DNA from: Azonexus sp.
GTDB lineage: Bacteria > Pseudomonadota > Gammaproteobacteria > Burkholderiales > Rhodocyclaceae
Direction: 5' to 3'
Assembly (NCBI RefSeq): GCF_030824335.1
Contig: NZ_JAVBXX010000011.1
Location: 226,368-290,367, forward strand
Length of the DNA: 64,000 bases
Numbering within the stretch: position 1 is the stretch's first letter; every line of letters begins with the position of its first letter. The notes beneath the pieces were generated by a model, which did not search any database, was not told where the DNA came from, and saw only the letters and a program-made list of their open reading frames with translations. This document shows positions 1-9,601 of this stretch, piece after piece. Made by a program: the position numbers and the translations under genes.

Positions 1-256
1 GAATGCCCTGACGGTTGAGTAGGTGAGCCAGATGGGCTGTGCGCCGCATGTTTTCTTCACGGTCAGCGGCGGAAAACCCCAAGTCACTACAAAGGCCGCT
101 GCGCAATTCGTCGCCATCAAGCACACAAGCCGCTTGCCCTGCGGCCTGCAACTGCTGAACCAAGGCTTGGGCCAGCACGGTTTTACCCGCGCCGGAAAAC
201 CCGGTGAGCCAATAGGTGAGTGCGTGAACTTTCAAATCAACTCGCTGAATGACCAA
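1..256 (-). CDS. cysC: Adenylylsulfate (APS) kinase, 3' part cut off by window edge
   Basis: Phosphorylates adenylylsulfate to PAPS in sulfate activation (cytoplasm). About 85 N-terminal residues are visible. The Walker A loop reads GFSGAGKT about 18 residues in, followed by [17 protein letters not shown] and ADREENMRR, the family's conserved APS-binding segment. The reading frame is open back to the stop of the upstream gene, with no ATG. The TTG at 256 gives the usual short lead before [11 protein letters not shown], but it has no Shine-Dalgarno, so translation may be coupled to the gene ending 22 bases upstream. The identity is secure; the start is uncertain and the C-terminus lies outside the window. 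Confidence 0.85.
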   Translation of the reverse strand, partial: MVIQRVDLKVHALTYWLTGFSGAGKTVLAQALVQQLQAAGQAACVLDGDELRSGLCSDLGFSAADREENMRRTAHLAHLLNRQGI

Positions 257-277
257 GATTAAAAGGAGGTGTATGCA

Positions 278-1204
278 TCAATTCTTCAGGCTTGGGCGGG
301 ATATTACCTTTAGCGAAGCGTCTGCTGGCAGAGCACCGGCGGGCTGATCCTTCCGGACCACTATACGTGACAAGCGCGCGTTGACTTCCAAAAAGGCTCG
401 TACAACCCGGTCACGCTGTGCATCATCGGGTAGCGTCTGGCGCAGGGTTTCGCAGCCGGCCAGCGCGGCTGCGCGACCATCGGCGGAGAAACCCAGTGTC
501 GTTTCGGCGAAAAACGGGGCAATAACTGCGGTCAACGCAGCGGGAGCAGAGGATTGTTCCAACACGCACTGCGCCGAGCGAAAGCCATCCTGGCGGGTCA
601 GTGCGATCATGTAATCGTTGCCAGCTTCCAGTTGTACGCCGGTTCCAGGAACCACCGAAATCCATGGAAACCAGGGCGCCAGGTGCGGGAAGAGATGATT
701 CGGAAACAACTCACCGCCCCAGTAGAGACGAGCGATATCGGCGAAGTGAAAAAAATCCCGGATCGCAAGCAGACCGCAGTCCTGAAAGGGCAAAATTTCC
801 ACCGGCGGTTTTTCGCGGTACACCGTGTCGTTGGCGACATCGACATACAGCGAACCTAGCTGCATGGCGTTCTGAAAATATTGCCCGCGTAGTGCGCCCC
901 AGACCAGACGCAGCAAGCCACCTGCGGCAAAAAACTCGCGCAGGGCGTCCAAACCCTGTTGCTCGGCAGGGGAAAGCGCGGGGGAAAAGAGGGGGCTGGG
1001 CGAACACAGCCACCCTTCAACAATACCGAATACCCGTTGAGCTATTTCCAGACATTGCCCGAGCGGATAGGCCTTGCCGCTTTTGAAGGGCTGACGCACC
1101 AGCAACTCCTGGTCAGCTTCATTTCTGGCGCGCTGCCAGAAGGCCAGCAAACCCGCTTGCCGGGGCAGCAACAGGCGCACGGTCAACTCATGCTGCTGCG
1201 ACAT
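278..1204 (-). CDS. Hypothetical protein upstream of cysC
   Basis: A 308-residue soluble protein with no signal peptide or membrane helix. I do not recognise a family. It is rich in aromatic and hydrophobic residues (stretches LVWGALRGQYFQNAM, FFHFADIARLYWGGELF and APWFPWISVVPG) and carries several scattered cysteines. The ATG at 1204 was chosen because CAGGAA lies about 11 bases upstream; an ATG at 1231 is also in frame. The open frame continues further upstream but would run across the divergent regulator gene. It is probably co-transcribed with cysC, whose frame continues directly after this stop codon, so a link to sulfate activation or a sulfated product is possible but unproven. Confidence 0.6.
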   Translation of the reverse strand: MSQQHELTVRLLLPRQAGLLAFWQRARNEADQELLVRQPFKSGKAYPLGQCLEIAQRVFGIVEGWLCSPSPLFSPALSPAEQQGLDALREFFAAGGLLRLVWGALRGQYFQNAMQLGSLYVDVANDTVYREKPPVEILPFQDCGLLAIRDFFHFADIARLYWGGELFPNHLFPHLAPWFPWISVVPGTGVQLEAGNDYMIALTRQDGFRSAQCVLEQSSAPAALTAVIAPFFAETTLGFSADGRAAALAGCETLRQTLPDDAQRDRVVRAFLEVNARLSRIVVRKDQPAGALPADASLKVISRPSLKN

Positions 1205-1370
1205 CGGTGTAATCGGTTCCTGAGGGAGCATTTGGCACAACTGATTTGGACTACGCGGGATTTTGCGCCAGAATCCAGCGTCCTTCGTGCACTCAATACT
1301 GTTCAATGCTGTCAAATTCTGTCCCGAACCAGCCCAGACACAAAAGCAGCAACCCATATCAAAGACAAAG

Positions 1371-2147
1371 ATGACATCCACCGCCATATGCTCCCCACCC
1401 CCAGTTCGGACACGTATTGCGGTCGTTGAGGACGAACACAACTTGCGCGAAGACTTGCTGGAGTTTTTAGGTTGGCGTGGGTTTGCTGCACAAGGATTTG
1501 ATAGTGCAGAGGCTTTCAATACGGCACACGCCCGACAAGCGTTTGAATTGGTATTGCTTGATATCGGTTTGCCAGGCTTCAGTGGTTTGGAACTGGCGCA
1601 ACAACTGCAAGCGATGCCGCAAGTACCGGGCATTGTGATGCTTACCGCCTTTTGTTCAGACGAAGACCGTGTGGCTGGCCTCGCGCTGGGGGCGGATGCC
1701 TATTTAGTGAAAGGTGCCTCGTTACAAGTCATCGAGGCCACCTGTCACAGTGTTTTACGCCGACTGGGTACGCGCACAGACATGCAGCGCCCCGCACCAC
1801 CCACGGCAACTATCGAAACGCTACCCGACACCAGGCGCGACGAATGGGTGATTTACCTCACCAGTTGGCAGCTCGGCATGCCTAATGGTGAGCGACTCAA
1901 GCTGACACATCAGGAAACCCTCATGTTGCGCCGATTGATGCAGCAACCCGGTACGGCGGTGAGTCGCAGCGAGTTGCTGGCCGATTTGGGCAAACCCGAA
2001 ACACTTTCCAACCTGCGCAACCTGGACAACAGCGCCAGCCGCTTGCGCCGCAAAGTGCTGGCGGGTTGTGCGCGCGAGCTGCCGCTGCGTCCCAGTTATG
2101 GGCAAGGCTACACTTTTGCCGGCACTGGGCGGGTAGACCAGGCTTGA
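1371..2147 (+). CDS. OmpR/PhoB-type response regulator
   Basis: A 258-residue DNA-binding response regulator. The receiver domain (about residues 15-130) shows the acidic pocket VVEDE, the phosphoacceptor Asp64 in LLDIGLPG, the Thr of VMLTAF and the Lys of GADAYLVKG. The C-terminal winged helix (about 165-255) contains LTHQETLMLRRLM and a terminal YGQGYTFAG hairpin. The ATG at 1371 places the receiver close to the N-terminus; the longer frame from 1263 would overlap the divergent gene's promoter region. Its stop overlaps the start of the partner histidine kinase, so the two form one operon. The signal and target genes are unknown. Confidence 0.85.
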   Translation: MTSTAICSPPPVRTRIAVVEDEHNLREDLLEFLGWRGFAAQGFDSAEAFNTAHARQAFELVLLDIGLPGFSGLELAQQLQAMPQVPGIVMLTAFCSDEDRVAGLALGADAYLVKGASLQVIEATCHSVLRRLGTRTDMQRPAPPTATIETLPDTRRDEWVIYLTSWQLGMPNGERLKLTHQETLMLRRLMQQPGTAVSRSELLADLGKPETLSNLRNLDNSASRLRRKVLAGCARELPLRPSYGQGYTFAGTGRVDQA

Positions 2148-4102
2148 GCCGACGAACAGGAGCGCACTGGCTACTACCCTCGCGAAACGGGTGGCTGGCG
2201 CACTTGCTGGCAGGGTGGCTATTGCTGCTAAGTGGGTCTACTTGGGCCTTTCAAGAGCCCTCCCCGGCCCTGCTATTGCGTGCTGACACCCAGCAATCCA
2301 GTTTGGCGGGCCACTTGAGCCGGTGGGTGGATACCAGTGCACAGAGCTCGTTGGCCCAGGCCCGTGACCAGGTTTTCAGCCGCTTGCCCGGCTTTGAAAA
2401 CGCCGGCTTTACGAACGCCGCACACTGGTATCTCCTGCACCTGGCCCGCACGCCGGATGCACCCACGAACTGGTTGCTGGTATTGGAAGCGCCCTACCTG
2501 GACAATATCGAGGTCTGGATCGAACAGGCCGATGGCACCATCGGCCCTTACCGTCTGGGCGACCATGTGCCGATGGCCGAACGGCCCGTGCATTCGCACC
2601 AGAACGTGCTGGCACTCGCCTTACCGGATATCCAGCCGCGCAAGGTATGGCTGCGCGTCACCTCCAGCAGCATGATGAATTTCAGCGCCCATATCTATGA
2701 GCCGCAGACGTTCACCAGCCACGAGACACAAGAAGGCCTGTTTTTAGGCTTTCTATTAGGCGTGATATTGGTCGTTGTACTGGCATTTGGCGCACTTGGT
2801 CTTATGCTTGGCGAGCATGTTTTGTTAGCCTACGCCGCTTTTGTTGCCAGCCAGGGTTTGCGTCACCTGTTGATCAGTGGCTACTCGCAAACTTTGTTCG
2901 ATCCCCAAATGCCTTGGCAAAGCAATGCCATTCAAGGCTTGGGCTCACTGGCTCCGGTGTTGGCAGCAACGATTTTCTTCAGCTACCTGCTGAATTTGCG
3001 CGTCCACTTTCCCCGTTTGTTTCGGATGTACCTGATGCTGGGCTGGATGACAGCACTGACTTTGTGCTTCATCACTACACCGGCCTATCTGGTATTTGCG
3101 CCACTGCTACTGAAAATGGGCGCGCTGCTCAGTCTGCTTGGCCTGGTGTTGACTGCGGTGCTGTGGTGGCAGCAACGTCGCTGGGACATGCTTTTATATT
3201 TTTTTGGCTTCATGACCTCCGTTGTGGTGGCTTTACTGCAATGGGCAACTTTTAGTGGCTGGCTAAGCATTGACTGGTTCAGTACCCGCGTCTATCAGAC
3301 ATCAACGCTGGTGCACATCGGGGTAATGAGCCTGGCTTTGGCAGTACGGCTATACCAAAATCAGCGTGATCAGACGCACGTTCAGCAACAGAATGCTTTG
3401 GTGCTGGAGCGCCAGACCGAACAACGGCGCTTCATCGCCATGCTGTCGCATGAGTTTCGCAACCCGTTGGCAAGCATTGACCGGGCCGCCAACCTGTTAC
3501 AACTCAAGCTGACAGATCTGCACAAGGCCGATGGCGCCCGGCTGAGTGGCATTCGTAGCAGCGTGCGTCGTCTGGACTCGCTGGTTGACAGCTTTCTGGT
3601 ATCCGAGGCTGTAGAACAACACCGCCTGACCCCAGTACTTACGCAGCAAAGGGTGGCTCCAATGCTGGCGAATGTGATTGAAACGCAGGGTGCAGAAGCG
3701 CAAGGACGCTTGCGGCTAAGCGTGACGCCACCCGATTTGCAGTATGCACTGGATGCCCGACTGATTGGTATCGCCGTCGGCAATTTGCTGGGCAATGCCT
3801 TGCGCTACAGCGGCGATACGGGCACGGTCAGCCTGACGGCTCAACAGGAGGGTGACGATTTGCTGTTGACGGTGGTCGACCAAGGCCCTGGCTTGAGCGA
3901 AGCTGAATTGGCTCTGTTAGGTGTTGCCTATTACCGGGCAGGCACTTCAATGGGCAAGCAGGGCACTGGGTTGGGCTATTTTTTCAGCCGCAGCATCGTC
4001 GAAGCACATGGCGGCACGCTGCAGGCGGCCAATCAACCGGAAAGAGGCCTGCGGGTAAGCCTGCGCTTACCGGGTTCGACAAGCCAGACTCATGATCTAT
4101 AG
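2144..4102 (+). CDS. 7TMR-DISM sensor histidine kinase
   Basis: A 652-residue inner-membrane kinase paired with the preceding regulator. An N-terminal signal-like helix is followed by a periplasmic 7TMR-DISM extracellular domain (about residues 45-200) and then seven membrane helices (about 205-400). The HisKA domain has phosphoacceptor His436 in MLSHEFRNPL, and the ATPase has NLLGNALRYS, DQGPGLSE and a GTGLG box. The TTG at 2144 overlaps the regulator's stop (TTGA), which gives a start without the implausible upstream extension that overlaps the regulator. The DISM extracellular family is thought to bind carbohydrate-like ligands; the real ligand is unknown here. Confidence 0.82.
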   Translation: MSRRTGAHWLLPSRNGWLAHLLAGWLLLLSGSTWAFQEPSPALLLRADTQQSSLAGHLSRWVDTSAQSSLAQARDQVFSRLPGFENAGFTNAAHWYLLHLARTPDAPTNWLLVLEAPYLDNIEVWIEQADGTIGPYRLGDHVPMAERPVHSHQNVLALALPDIQPRKVWLRVTSSSMMNFSAHIYEPQTFTSHETQEGLFLGFLLGVILVVVLAFGALGLMLGEHVLLAYAAFVASQGLRHLLISGYSQTLFDPQMPWQSNAIQGLGSLAPVLAATIFFSYLLNLRVHFPRLFRMYLMLGWMTALTLCFITTPAYLVFAPLLLKMGALLSLLGLVLTAVLWWQQRRWDMLLYFFGFMTSVVVALLQWATFSGWLSIDWFSTRVYQTSTLVHIGVMSLALAVRLYQNQRDQTHVQQQNALVLERQTEQRRFIAMLSHEFRNPLASIDRAANLLQLKLTDLHKADGARLSGIRSSVRRLDSLVDSFLVSEAVEQHRLTPVLTQQRVAPMLANVIETQGAEAQGRLRLSVTPPDLQYALDARLIGIAVGNLLGNALRYSGDTGTVSLTAQQEGDDLLLTVVDQGPGLSEAELALLGVAYYRAGTSMGKQGTGLGYFFSRSIVEAHGGTLQAANQPERGLRVSLRLPGSTSQTHDL

Positions 4103-4116
4103 TACAAAAGTACTAT
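4099..4116. other. Inverted repeat after the DISM kinase gene
   Basis: Two perfect 7-base arms, ATAGTAC and GTACTAT, flank an AAAA spacer, and the left arm includes the kinase stop codon. There is no following T-tract, so it is a poor intrinsic terminator; it could be a regulator site in front of the chemoreceptor gene. Confidence 0.3.
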
Positions 4117-4221
4117 TAGTAGAAAAATCATCGATGTAGAAAACCATGAAATTCCTATCCGCTGATATGCTTATATCGCATCGCAGCATGACGAGAATAA
4201 ATTTCCAGGGGGATTTTCAGC

Positions 4222-5850
4222 ATGAGCACTTTAGCCAATCTGCGGGTGGCTACCCGCATTCAACTACTGATCGGCCTGACATTGATCGGTTTGCTGGTTT
4301 TATGTCTGATTTCGCTCTTTCAGCTCAAGGGCAGCATGCTCGAAGATCGCAAGGAAAAAACCCACAACCTGGTGGAGGTTGCCAAGGGGATTCTTGAACA
4401 TCACCATAAACTGGCGACATCCGGCCTGCTCAGCACCGAAGCCGCGCAGAAAGCTGCCCGCGACAGCCTGCGAGACTTGCGCTACGGCGACAAGGATTAT
4501 TTCTTCATCATTGATACCGCCGGCAATTACATCATGCTGGGCGTCAATCCGGCCGCCGAAGGGCAGAACCGGATCGAAACGAAGGACGCCAACGGGAAAT
4601 TCCTCGTCCGCGAACTGATTGCCACGGCACAAGGCGGTGGCGGCTTTGTCGAATACGACTATCCCAGAGCCGGCCAGGAAAAAGCCGAACCGAAACTTTC
4701 CTACGCCACACTGTTTGGCGCGTGGAACTGGGTGATCGGCACCGGCATCTACATCGATGACATCGACCAGAAATACAAGAAAAGCGCTGTCATGCTCGGC
4801 GGGATTTCCTTGGTCCTGCTGACGATTCTCGTCCTGTTCGGGTATCTGGTCGGCAGCAGTGTGCTCCGGCAACTGGGTGGCGAACCCAAGGAAGCGACCG
4901 AAATCATGGAACGTGTTGCGAGCGGCGACCTGACAGCCAGCATCAGCCAGGCGGCACCAGGCAGTCTGTTGCATGCCCTTGGTGGCATGGTCACCTCGTT
5001 GCGCCAGATGGTCGGTGAAATCAACAAGGATGCCAACCATCTGGTCGACAATGCCGAGAAAATCGCCTTGGCATCGGATGACGTCGCCAGCGCAGCCGAA
5101 CAGCAATCGGACGCCACCTCCGCCATGGCGGCAGCCATCGAAGAACTGACGGTCAGCTCGAACCATATCTCGGACAGCGCCCGCGACACCTCGCAGGACT
5201 CCATTGCCGCCGTCGAACTTTCCGGTCAGGGATCGGCCCGTGTCGATCAGGCCTCGCAGGCCATCCAGCAGATTTCGGATACGGTGTCCGATGCCTCAAG
5301 CCGCATCCATGCGCTGGAAGAGCGCGCCAGGCAGGTTTCCAGCATCGCCAACGTGATCAAGGATATCGCCGGCCAGACCAACCTGCTGGCGCTCAATGCC
5401 GCCATCGAAGCCGCCCGCGCCGGCGAACAGGGGCGCGGCTTCGCGGTGGTTGCCGACGAAGTGCGCAAACTGGCCGAACGCACCTCGCTGGCCACCACCG
5501 AAATCGAACAAATGATTGTCGGTATCCAGAGCGACACCGTCGGTGCCGTCGAAGCGATGAACGCCGCCTTGCCGGAAGTGCAACAAGGCGTTGAACTGGC
5601 CGCTTCGGCCTCGGAATCGCTGCGCGCCATAGAGGAAGGTGCCCGCCGTACGCTGTCGCGCATCGGCGAAGTCGCCGATGCAACCAAGGAGCAAAGTTCA
5701 GCCAGTACGTCGATTGCCCAGCGCGTCGAGCAGATCGCCAACATGGTCGAGCAAACCACCGACACCATCCGCGGCACGGCGGCCACAGCGCATCAACTGC
5801 AGGATATTGCCGTCAGCCTGAAGCAACTGATCAGCCGCTTCAAGGTTTAA
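4222..5850 (+). CDS. Methyl-accepting chemotaxis protein with single Cache domain
   Basis: A 542-residue chemoreceptor. TM1 lies at about residues 12-33 and a periplasmic sCache_2 ligand domain at about 40-180, with the [17 protein letters not shown] and [15 protein letters not shown] signatures. TM2 (about 190-212) and a HAMP region ([21 protein letters not shown]) follow, then a long cytoplasmic coiled coil with the highly conserved hairpin tip [20 protein letters not shown]. The C-terminus ends in SRFKV and lacks the NWETF-type CheR-tethering pentapeptide. The start is supported by AGGGGG upstream. sCache_2 receptors commonly bind small carboxylates, but the ligand here is not predictable. 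It ends tail-to-tail with the CoA-transferase. Confidence 0.9.
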   Translation: MSTLANLRVATRIQLLIGLTLIGLLVLCLISLFQLKGSMLEDRKEKTHNLVEVAKGILEHHHKLATSGLLSTEAAQKAARDSLRDLRYGDKDYFFIIDTAGNYIMLGVNPAAEGQNRIETKDANGKFLVRELIATAQGGGGFVEYDYPRAGQEKAEPKLSYATLFGAWNWVIGTGIYIDDIDQKYKKSAVMLGGISLVLLTILVLFGYLVGSSVLRQLGGEPKEATEIMERVASGDLTASISQAAPGSLLHALGGMVTSLRQMVGEINKDANHLVDNAEKIALASDDVASAAEQQSDATSAMAAAIEELTVSSNHISDSARDTSQDSIAAVELSGQGSARVDQASQAIQQISDTVSDASSRIHALEERARQVSSIANVIKDIAGQTNLLALNAAIEAARAGEQGRGFAVVADEVRKLAERTSLATTEIEQMIVGIQSDTVGAVEAMNAALPEVQQGVELAASASESLRAIEEGARRTLSRIGEVADATKEQSSASTSIAQRVEQIANMVEQTTDTIRGTAATAHQLQDIAVSLKQLISRFKV

Positions 5851-5852
5851 GC

Positions 5853-7106
5853 CTAGACAGCTCCGGCGGCGCGCAATTCGGCAATGCGTTCTGCTGCATA
5901 ACCCAGTGCGGCCAGCACTTCATCGGTATGCGCCCCCAACGCCGGGCCGATCCATTCGGTACCGCCCGGCGTGGCCGACAAGGTCGGCACGATGCCGGGC
6001 ATCCGAAACGGTTTGCCATCCGGTAGCGTTGCACTCTGAAACATCTGGCGGGCGATGAATTGTGGGTCGGCGAACATGTCGACCGCAGAATAAACGCGTG
6101 ACGACGGCACTTCGGCCTTGGCCAGCACGGCCAGCACCTCTGCTTCGTCGTGTTCGGCACACCAGCCGTCGATCAAGGCATAGATTTCATCGCGCCGGGC
6201 GTCGCGGCCGGCATTGTCGGCCAGCGTCGGATCGTCGGCGAGATCGGGGCGCCCGATGGCCTGCATGAAACGCTTGAAGATTGCATCGCCATTCGCGCCG
6301 ATGGTGACGTGCTTGCCATCGCGGGTCGTGTGCGTGTTCGACGGCGTGATGCCGGGCATGATGTTGCCGGTGCGTTCGCGGACAAAACCGAAGACGTCGA
6401 ACTCGGGCACCATCGACTCCATCATCGCAAACACCGCCTCATAAAGCGCCACATCGACCACCTGCCCGGCACCGCCATTGATTTCCCTGTGGCGCAGCGC
6501 CATCAGCGCACCGATGGCGCCCCACAACGCGGCAATCGAATCGCCGATGGAAATCCCGGTGCGCACCGGCGGCCGGTCGGCAAAGCCGGTGATGTAACGC
6601 AAACCGCCCATCGATTCGCCAACGGCACCAAAGCCGGGTTGATCCTTGTACGGCCCGCTCTGGCCGAAACCCGACAGGCGGACCATGACCAGCCCCGGAT
6701 TGTCGGCATGCAGGCTTTCCCAGCTAAGACCAAGCTTTTCCAGCACGCCGGGCCGGAAGTTTTCAACCAGGATGTCGGCCTCGGCGATCAGCTTGCGCAC
6801 AAAGGCCACACCTTCCGAGTGCTTCAGGTTGGCAGTCACCGATTTCTTGTTGCGCGCCTGCACGTACCACCACAGCGAGGTGCCCTCGTACAACTTGCGC
6901 CATTTGCGCAGCGGGTCGCCGCCATCGGGCGACTCGACCTTGATCACCTCGGCACCGAACTCGGCCATGATCCGCGTGCAGAACGGCCCGGCAATCAGCG
7001 TCCCGAGTTCGACCACCTTCAGGCCGGCCAAGGGTTTCTGCGCGGCGCCCTGCTTTTGTGTATCGCCCGGCTTCGGCGTTTCGCTCTGCTTTTGCGTTTC
7101 ACTCAT
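5853..7106 (-). CDS. CaiB/BaiF (class III) CoA-transferase
   Basis: A 417-residue cytoplasmic enzyme that moves CoA between carboxylic acids. The class III fold is marked by GLKVVELGTLIAGPFCTRIMAEFGAEVIKVE, by NFRPGVLEKLGLS and by the catalytic Asp189 in SIGDSIAALWGA. The C-terminal small domain carries GMPG-like turns (RMPGIVPTLSATPGGTEWIGP). The first 25 residues form a polar QKQ/ETPKPGDTQKQ tail not usual for the family. Substrate cannot be assigned from sequence. The next gene on the strand, murI, ends only two bases upstream of its start, so they may share a transcript. Confidence 0.85.
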   Translation of the reverse strand: MSETQKQSETPKPGDTQKQGAAQKPLAGLKVVELGTLIAGPFCTRIMAEFGAEVIKVESPDGGDPLRKWRKLYEGTSLWWYVQARNKKSVTANLKHSEGVAFVRKLIAEADILVENFRPGVLEKLGLSWESLHADNPGLVMVRLSGFGQSGPYKDQPGFGAVGESMGGLRYITGFADRPPVRTGISIGDSIAALWGAIGALMALRHREINGGAGQVVDVALYEAVFAMMESMVPEFDVFGFVRERTGNIMPGITPSNTHTTRDGKHVTIGANGDAIFKRFMQAIGRPDLADDPTLADNAGRDARRDEIYALIDGWCAEHDEAEVLAVLAKAEVPSSRVYSAVDMFADPQFIARQMFQSATLPDGKPFRMPGIVPTLSATPGGTEWIGPALGAHTDEVLAALGYAAERIAELRAAGAV

Positions 7107-7107
7107 C

Positions 7108-7902
7108 TCAAGGCTCCCAATGTTCTACAGGCAATTTCTGCCCCCACAGGCGGTCGACCGTAGCAATGACCTGCTGCGGCGATCCGCTGGTCGCTACAAC
7201 AAGTTTTCCCTGACCGGCCGCTCCGCCGCCCTGCAGATTGCCCGCCGCGAGCAGGCGCTCCAACTGCCTGGCGACCGCCTCGCCGGTATCGAGCAAAGTC
7301 ACGCCGGCCGGCAGGCGAGCGGCAATCGCCTCAGCCACCCACGGGTAATGCGTGCAGCCGAGCACCACGACATCCGCACCAGCCGCCGCCAGCGGCGCCA
7401 CGAAGGCATCGAGCAAGACGGCCACCGGCGGGCTGTCCGGCCCCTCGGTTTCAATCGCCTCGGCCAGACCGGGGCAAGCCTGCGGGATGACCTGCAAGTG
7501 AGGGGCATGATTGCCGACCAGGCGCTGAAACCGCTCGCTGGCCAACGTCCGTGTCGTCGCCAGCACACCGATCACGCCGCTTCGCGTCAGGCTCACCGCC
7601 GGCTTGACGCCGGGTTCCAGCGCGACGATGGGCAAATCCACCGCCGCCCGGATCGCCTCAGCCGCCGCCGCCGTGGCCGTATTGCAGGCAATCACCAAGG
7701 CCTTGGCACCGCGTTTGACCAGCGCCTCGGCAATCGCCACACCACGCGCCTTGAGGAAAATCTCGGGTTTGTCGCCATAGGGCAGGAAACGCGTATCGGC
7801 AAAATAGAAAAAGTCTTCCTGCGGCAGTCGACCGCGCAAGGCACGCAAGACGGTCAAACCACCGAGACCGGAATCGAAGACGGCGATGGGTCGGGATTTC
7901 AC
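7108..7902 (-). CDS. murI: Glutamate racemase
   Basis: Converts L- to D-glutamate for peptidoglycan precursor synthesis in the cytoplasm. The 264 residues match the family length. Signatures are AVFDSGLGGLTVL (Asp10, Ser11), the catalytic Cys73 in VIACNTATAAA and the second catalytic Cys183 in VLGCTHYPWV. It lies between corA and the CoA-transferase on the same strand, with 27 bases to corA. Confidence 0.95.
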   Translation of the reverse strand: MKSRPIAVFDSGLGGLTVLRALRGRLPQEDFFYFADTRFLPYGDKPEIFLKARGVAIAEALVKRGAKALVIACNTATAAAAEAIRAAVDLPIVALEPGVKPAVSLTRSGVIGVLATTRTLASERFQRLVGNHAPHLQVIPQACPGLAEAIETEGPDSPPVAVLLDAFVAPLAAAGADVVVLGCTHYPWVAEAIAARLPAGVTLLDTGEAVARQLERLLAAGNLQGGGAAGQGKLVVATSGSPQQVIATVDRLWGQKLPVEHWEP

Positions 7903-7929
7903 AAGGTAATGAGCGGCAAATTTGAAATG

Positions 7930-8916
7930 CTACAACCAGCCGGCACGCTTGAAACGCCGGAAGAGGAAAAAACAGGTCGTACTGATCGCCAGCAAGGCAG
8001 TCGGGTAACCGTACTCCCAATCCAGTTCCGGCATATGCGCGAAATTCATGCCCCAGATGCCGGCAAATGCCGTAGCGACGGCGAAAATCCCGGCCCAGGC
8101 GGCAAGGCGCTTGCTGACTTCGCTATCCTCTATGGCGACCATCGACAGATTGACCTGGATGGCCGTGCCGATGGTGTCGCGGATGGTATCGATCGACGCA
8201 TCGATACGCACAAGGTGGTCGTACACATCGCGAAAATAATCCCGGCTGCTGAGACAAATGGCCGGGGCACGATTGCCGGAGAGTTTCCCGGCGACTTCCA
8301 TCAGCGGCGCCACCACATGCTTGAGCAACATCACCTTGCGCTTCAGCGCGTAGAGTTGTTCGATATTGGCCCGCGCCGCACCTTTGACGAAAATCCTCTC
8401 TTCCACGGCTTCAAGCGCTGATTCCAGTTGGTCGACAATCGGAAAATAACGATCCACCACCGCATCCATCAGGGCATACAGGACAAAACCGGCGCCATGT
8501 TTCAGCAAATGCGGTTCCCGTTCGCAACGTTCGCGCACGCCAAGAAATCCCTGCTGACTCCTGTTTCTGACCGACAACACGTAATTGGGGCCAACAAATA
8601 CATCAACCTCACCCAGGTTGTATTCGCCCTGATCGTTTTCACCCTTATCCGGCTCCACCAGGTGCATGACGGCGAAAATCGAATCGCCGTATTCCTCGAC
8701 CTTGGGCCGCTGATGGCCATGCCGCGCATCCTCGACCGCCAGTTCGTGGAGTTTGAACTCCTCCTGCATCTTGTCCAGCTCTTCAGGCGTTGCGTCGCGC
8801 AAGGCCACCCAGACAAAACAATCCGGCCGTTCCAGGTAATCGCTGATTTCCTCGACGGAAAGCTCGGTCAGACGAGAGCCGTTTTCATAGGCCACACAGT
8901 TGATCAACACGTCCAA
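7930..8916 (-). CDS. corA: CorA-family magnesium/cobalt transporter
   Basis: A 328-residue inner-membrane divalent-cation channel (homopentamer in the family). A large soluble N-terminal domain with a long helical stalk precedes two C-terminal membrane helices. The universal GMN selectivity motif follows the first at about residues 289-291 (IWGMNFAHMPEL), and the protein ends in the basic FRRFKRAGWL tail. No Mg-sensing riboswitch is recognisable in the short leader (8917-8976). Confidence 0.95.
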   Translation of the reverse strand: MDVLINCVAYENGSRLTELSVEEISDYLERPDCFVWVALRDATPEELDKMQEEFKLHELAVEDARHGHQRPKVEEYGDSIFAVMHLVEPDKGENDQGEYNLGEVDVFVGPNYVLSVRNRSQQGFLGVRERCEREPHLLKHGAGFVLYALMDAVVDRYFPIVDQLESALEAVEERIFVKGAARANIEQLYALKRKVMLLKHVVAPLMEVAGKLSGNRAPAICLSSRDYFRDVYDHLVRIDASIDTIRDTIGTAIQVNLSMVAIEDSEVSKRLAAWAGIFAVATAFAGIWGMNFAHMPELDWEYGYPTALLAISTTCFFLFRRFKRAGWL

Positions 8917-8976
8917 TCCCCTTCCGGCATTTTTCTACTTGAAGCGCCCTTCCCCAAGGAAAAGCCCTCGCAACAG

Positions 8977-9492
8977 TTATTCTGGCTGGCGAAACTCATC
9001 GGCAATCCACGCCTCGACCGTCGCGGCGTTGAACTTGAAATTGGGTGGCACCCGCACTTGTGCGAGCAACTCCCCCGCGGCGTCCGTCGCCGCCAGCACG
9101 GCATAAGGGTCGTCTTCATCCGGTTCGATATCGAGACTGATGGAAAGTGGCCCATCCGGCCCGTTGACCGCAAGTTTCTTGTGCAGCATCGCGTGCAGGT
9201 GATGTTCATGACGCCGGATGACTTCCGAAGCCGTCTTGACCAGCACCTGGAAAGCCGAGGCATCGAGCGGCTTCGGGTTTTTCTTGTCGCGCCCCATGGT
9301 CCACGGACCGACCAGCGCCGGCTCCGCTTCGCCGTCCTTGATCATTTCGACCGCCCAGCCCTCATCGTCTTCATTCTTGATGACGCGGGCAGTCCAGCCG
9401 TTGTTGCGCCAAAGGCGCGCTTCATTGACGACGGAATCCGGATCGCTATCCACGCTGGACTCGGCAACTTCATTGTTGGCAATTGATGTCAT
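8977..9492 (-). CDS. Conserved hypothetical cytoplasmic protein
   Basis: A 171-residue acidic protein without signal peptide or membrane segment. I recognise no domain. The middle is basic and His-rich (RRHEHHLHAMLHKKL), and the N-terminus is a polar Ser/Asp-rich stretch. The start at 9492 has only a weak ribosome site. Reading-frame length, amino-acid composition and codon use like its neighbours support a real gene. It lies between psiF and corA on the same strand. Confidence 0.65.
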   Translation of the reverse strand: MTSIANNEVAESSVDSDPDSVVNEARLWRNNGWTARVIKNEDDEGWAVEMIKDGEAEPALVGPWTMGRDKKNPKPLDASAFQVLVKTASEVIRRHEHHLHAMLHKKLAVNGPDGPLSISLDIEPDEDDPYAVLAATDAAGELLAQVRVPPNFKFNAATVEAWIADEFRQPE

Positions 9493-9514
9493 GGCGGAAT
9501 TGTACTTCCCGAAA

Positions 9515-9542
9515 ACACGAAAGCCCCCTCATGGGGGCTTCG
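9515..9542 (-). terminator. Hairpin downstream of the PsiF-repeat gene
   Basis: On the minus strand GAAGCCCCC and GGGGGCTTTC pair around a 4-base loop, followed by a broken T-run (GTGTTTTC). It is a plausible, imperfect intrinsic terminator of the PsiF gene. Confidence 0.5.
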
Positions 9543-9601
9543 CTGCGCCGGAATCGCGCGAAAAATCAGCCAAAGCGCCTTACTGGCCGCTCATGTTCCA
9601 C

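Noticed and set aside
262..348. A very good AGGAGG plus ATG on the plus strand before a roughly 24-codon frame
   Set aside because: The frame lies inside the end of the minus-strand gene and stops after about 24 codons with no notable content; the match is probably chance.
4146..4397. An 83-codon plus-strand frame before and into the chemoreceptor gene
   Set aside because: It overlaps the chemoreceptor start out of frame, and the chemoreceptor has the better ribosome site and clear domains.
6646..8421. A 591-codon plus-strand frame across the CoA-transferase start, murI and corA
   Set aside because: It spans three well-recognised minus-strand genes, has a low-complexity Arg/His-rich translation and no plausible domain.
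8917..8976. A magnesium riboswitch before corA
   Set aside because: The 60-base leader is too short and shows no matching helices.
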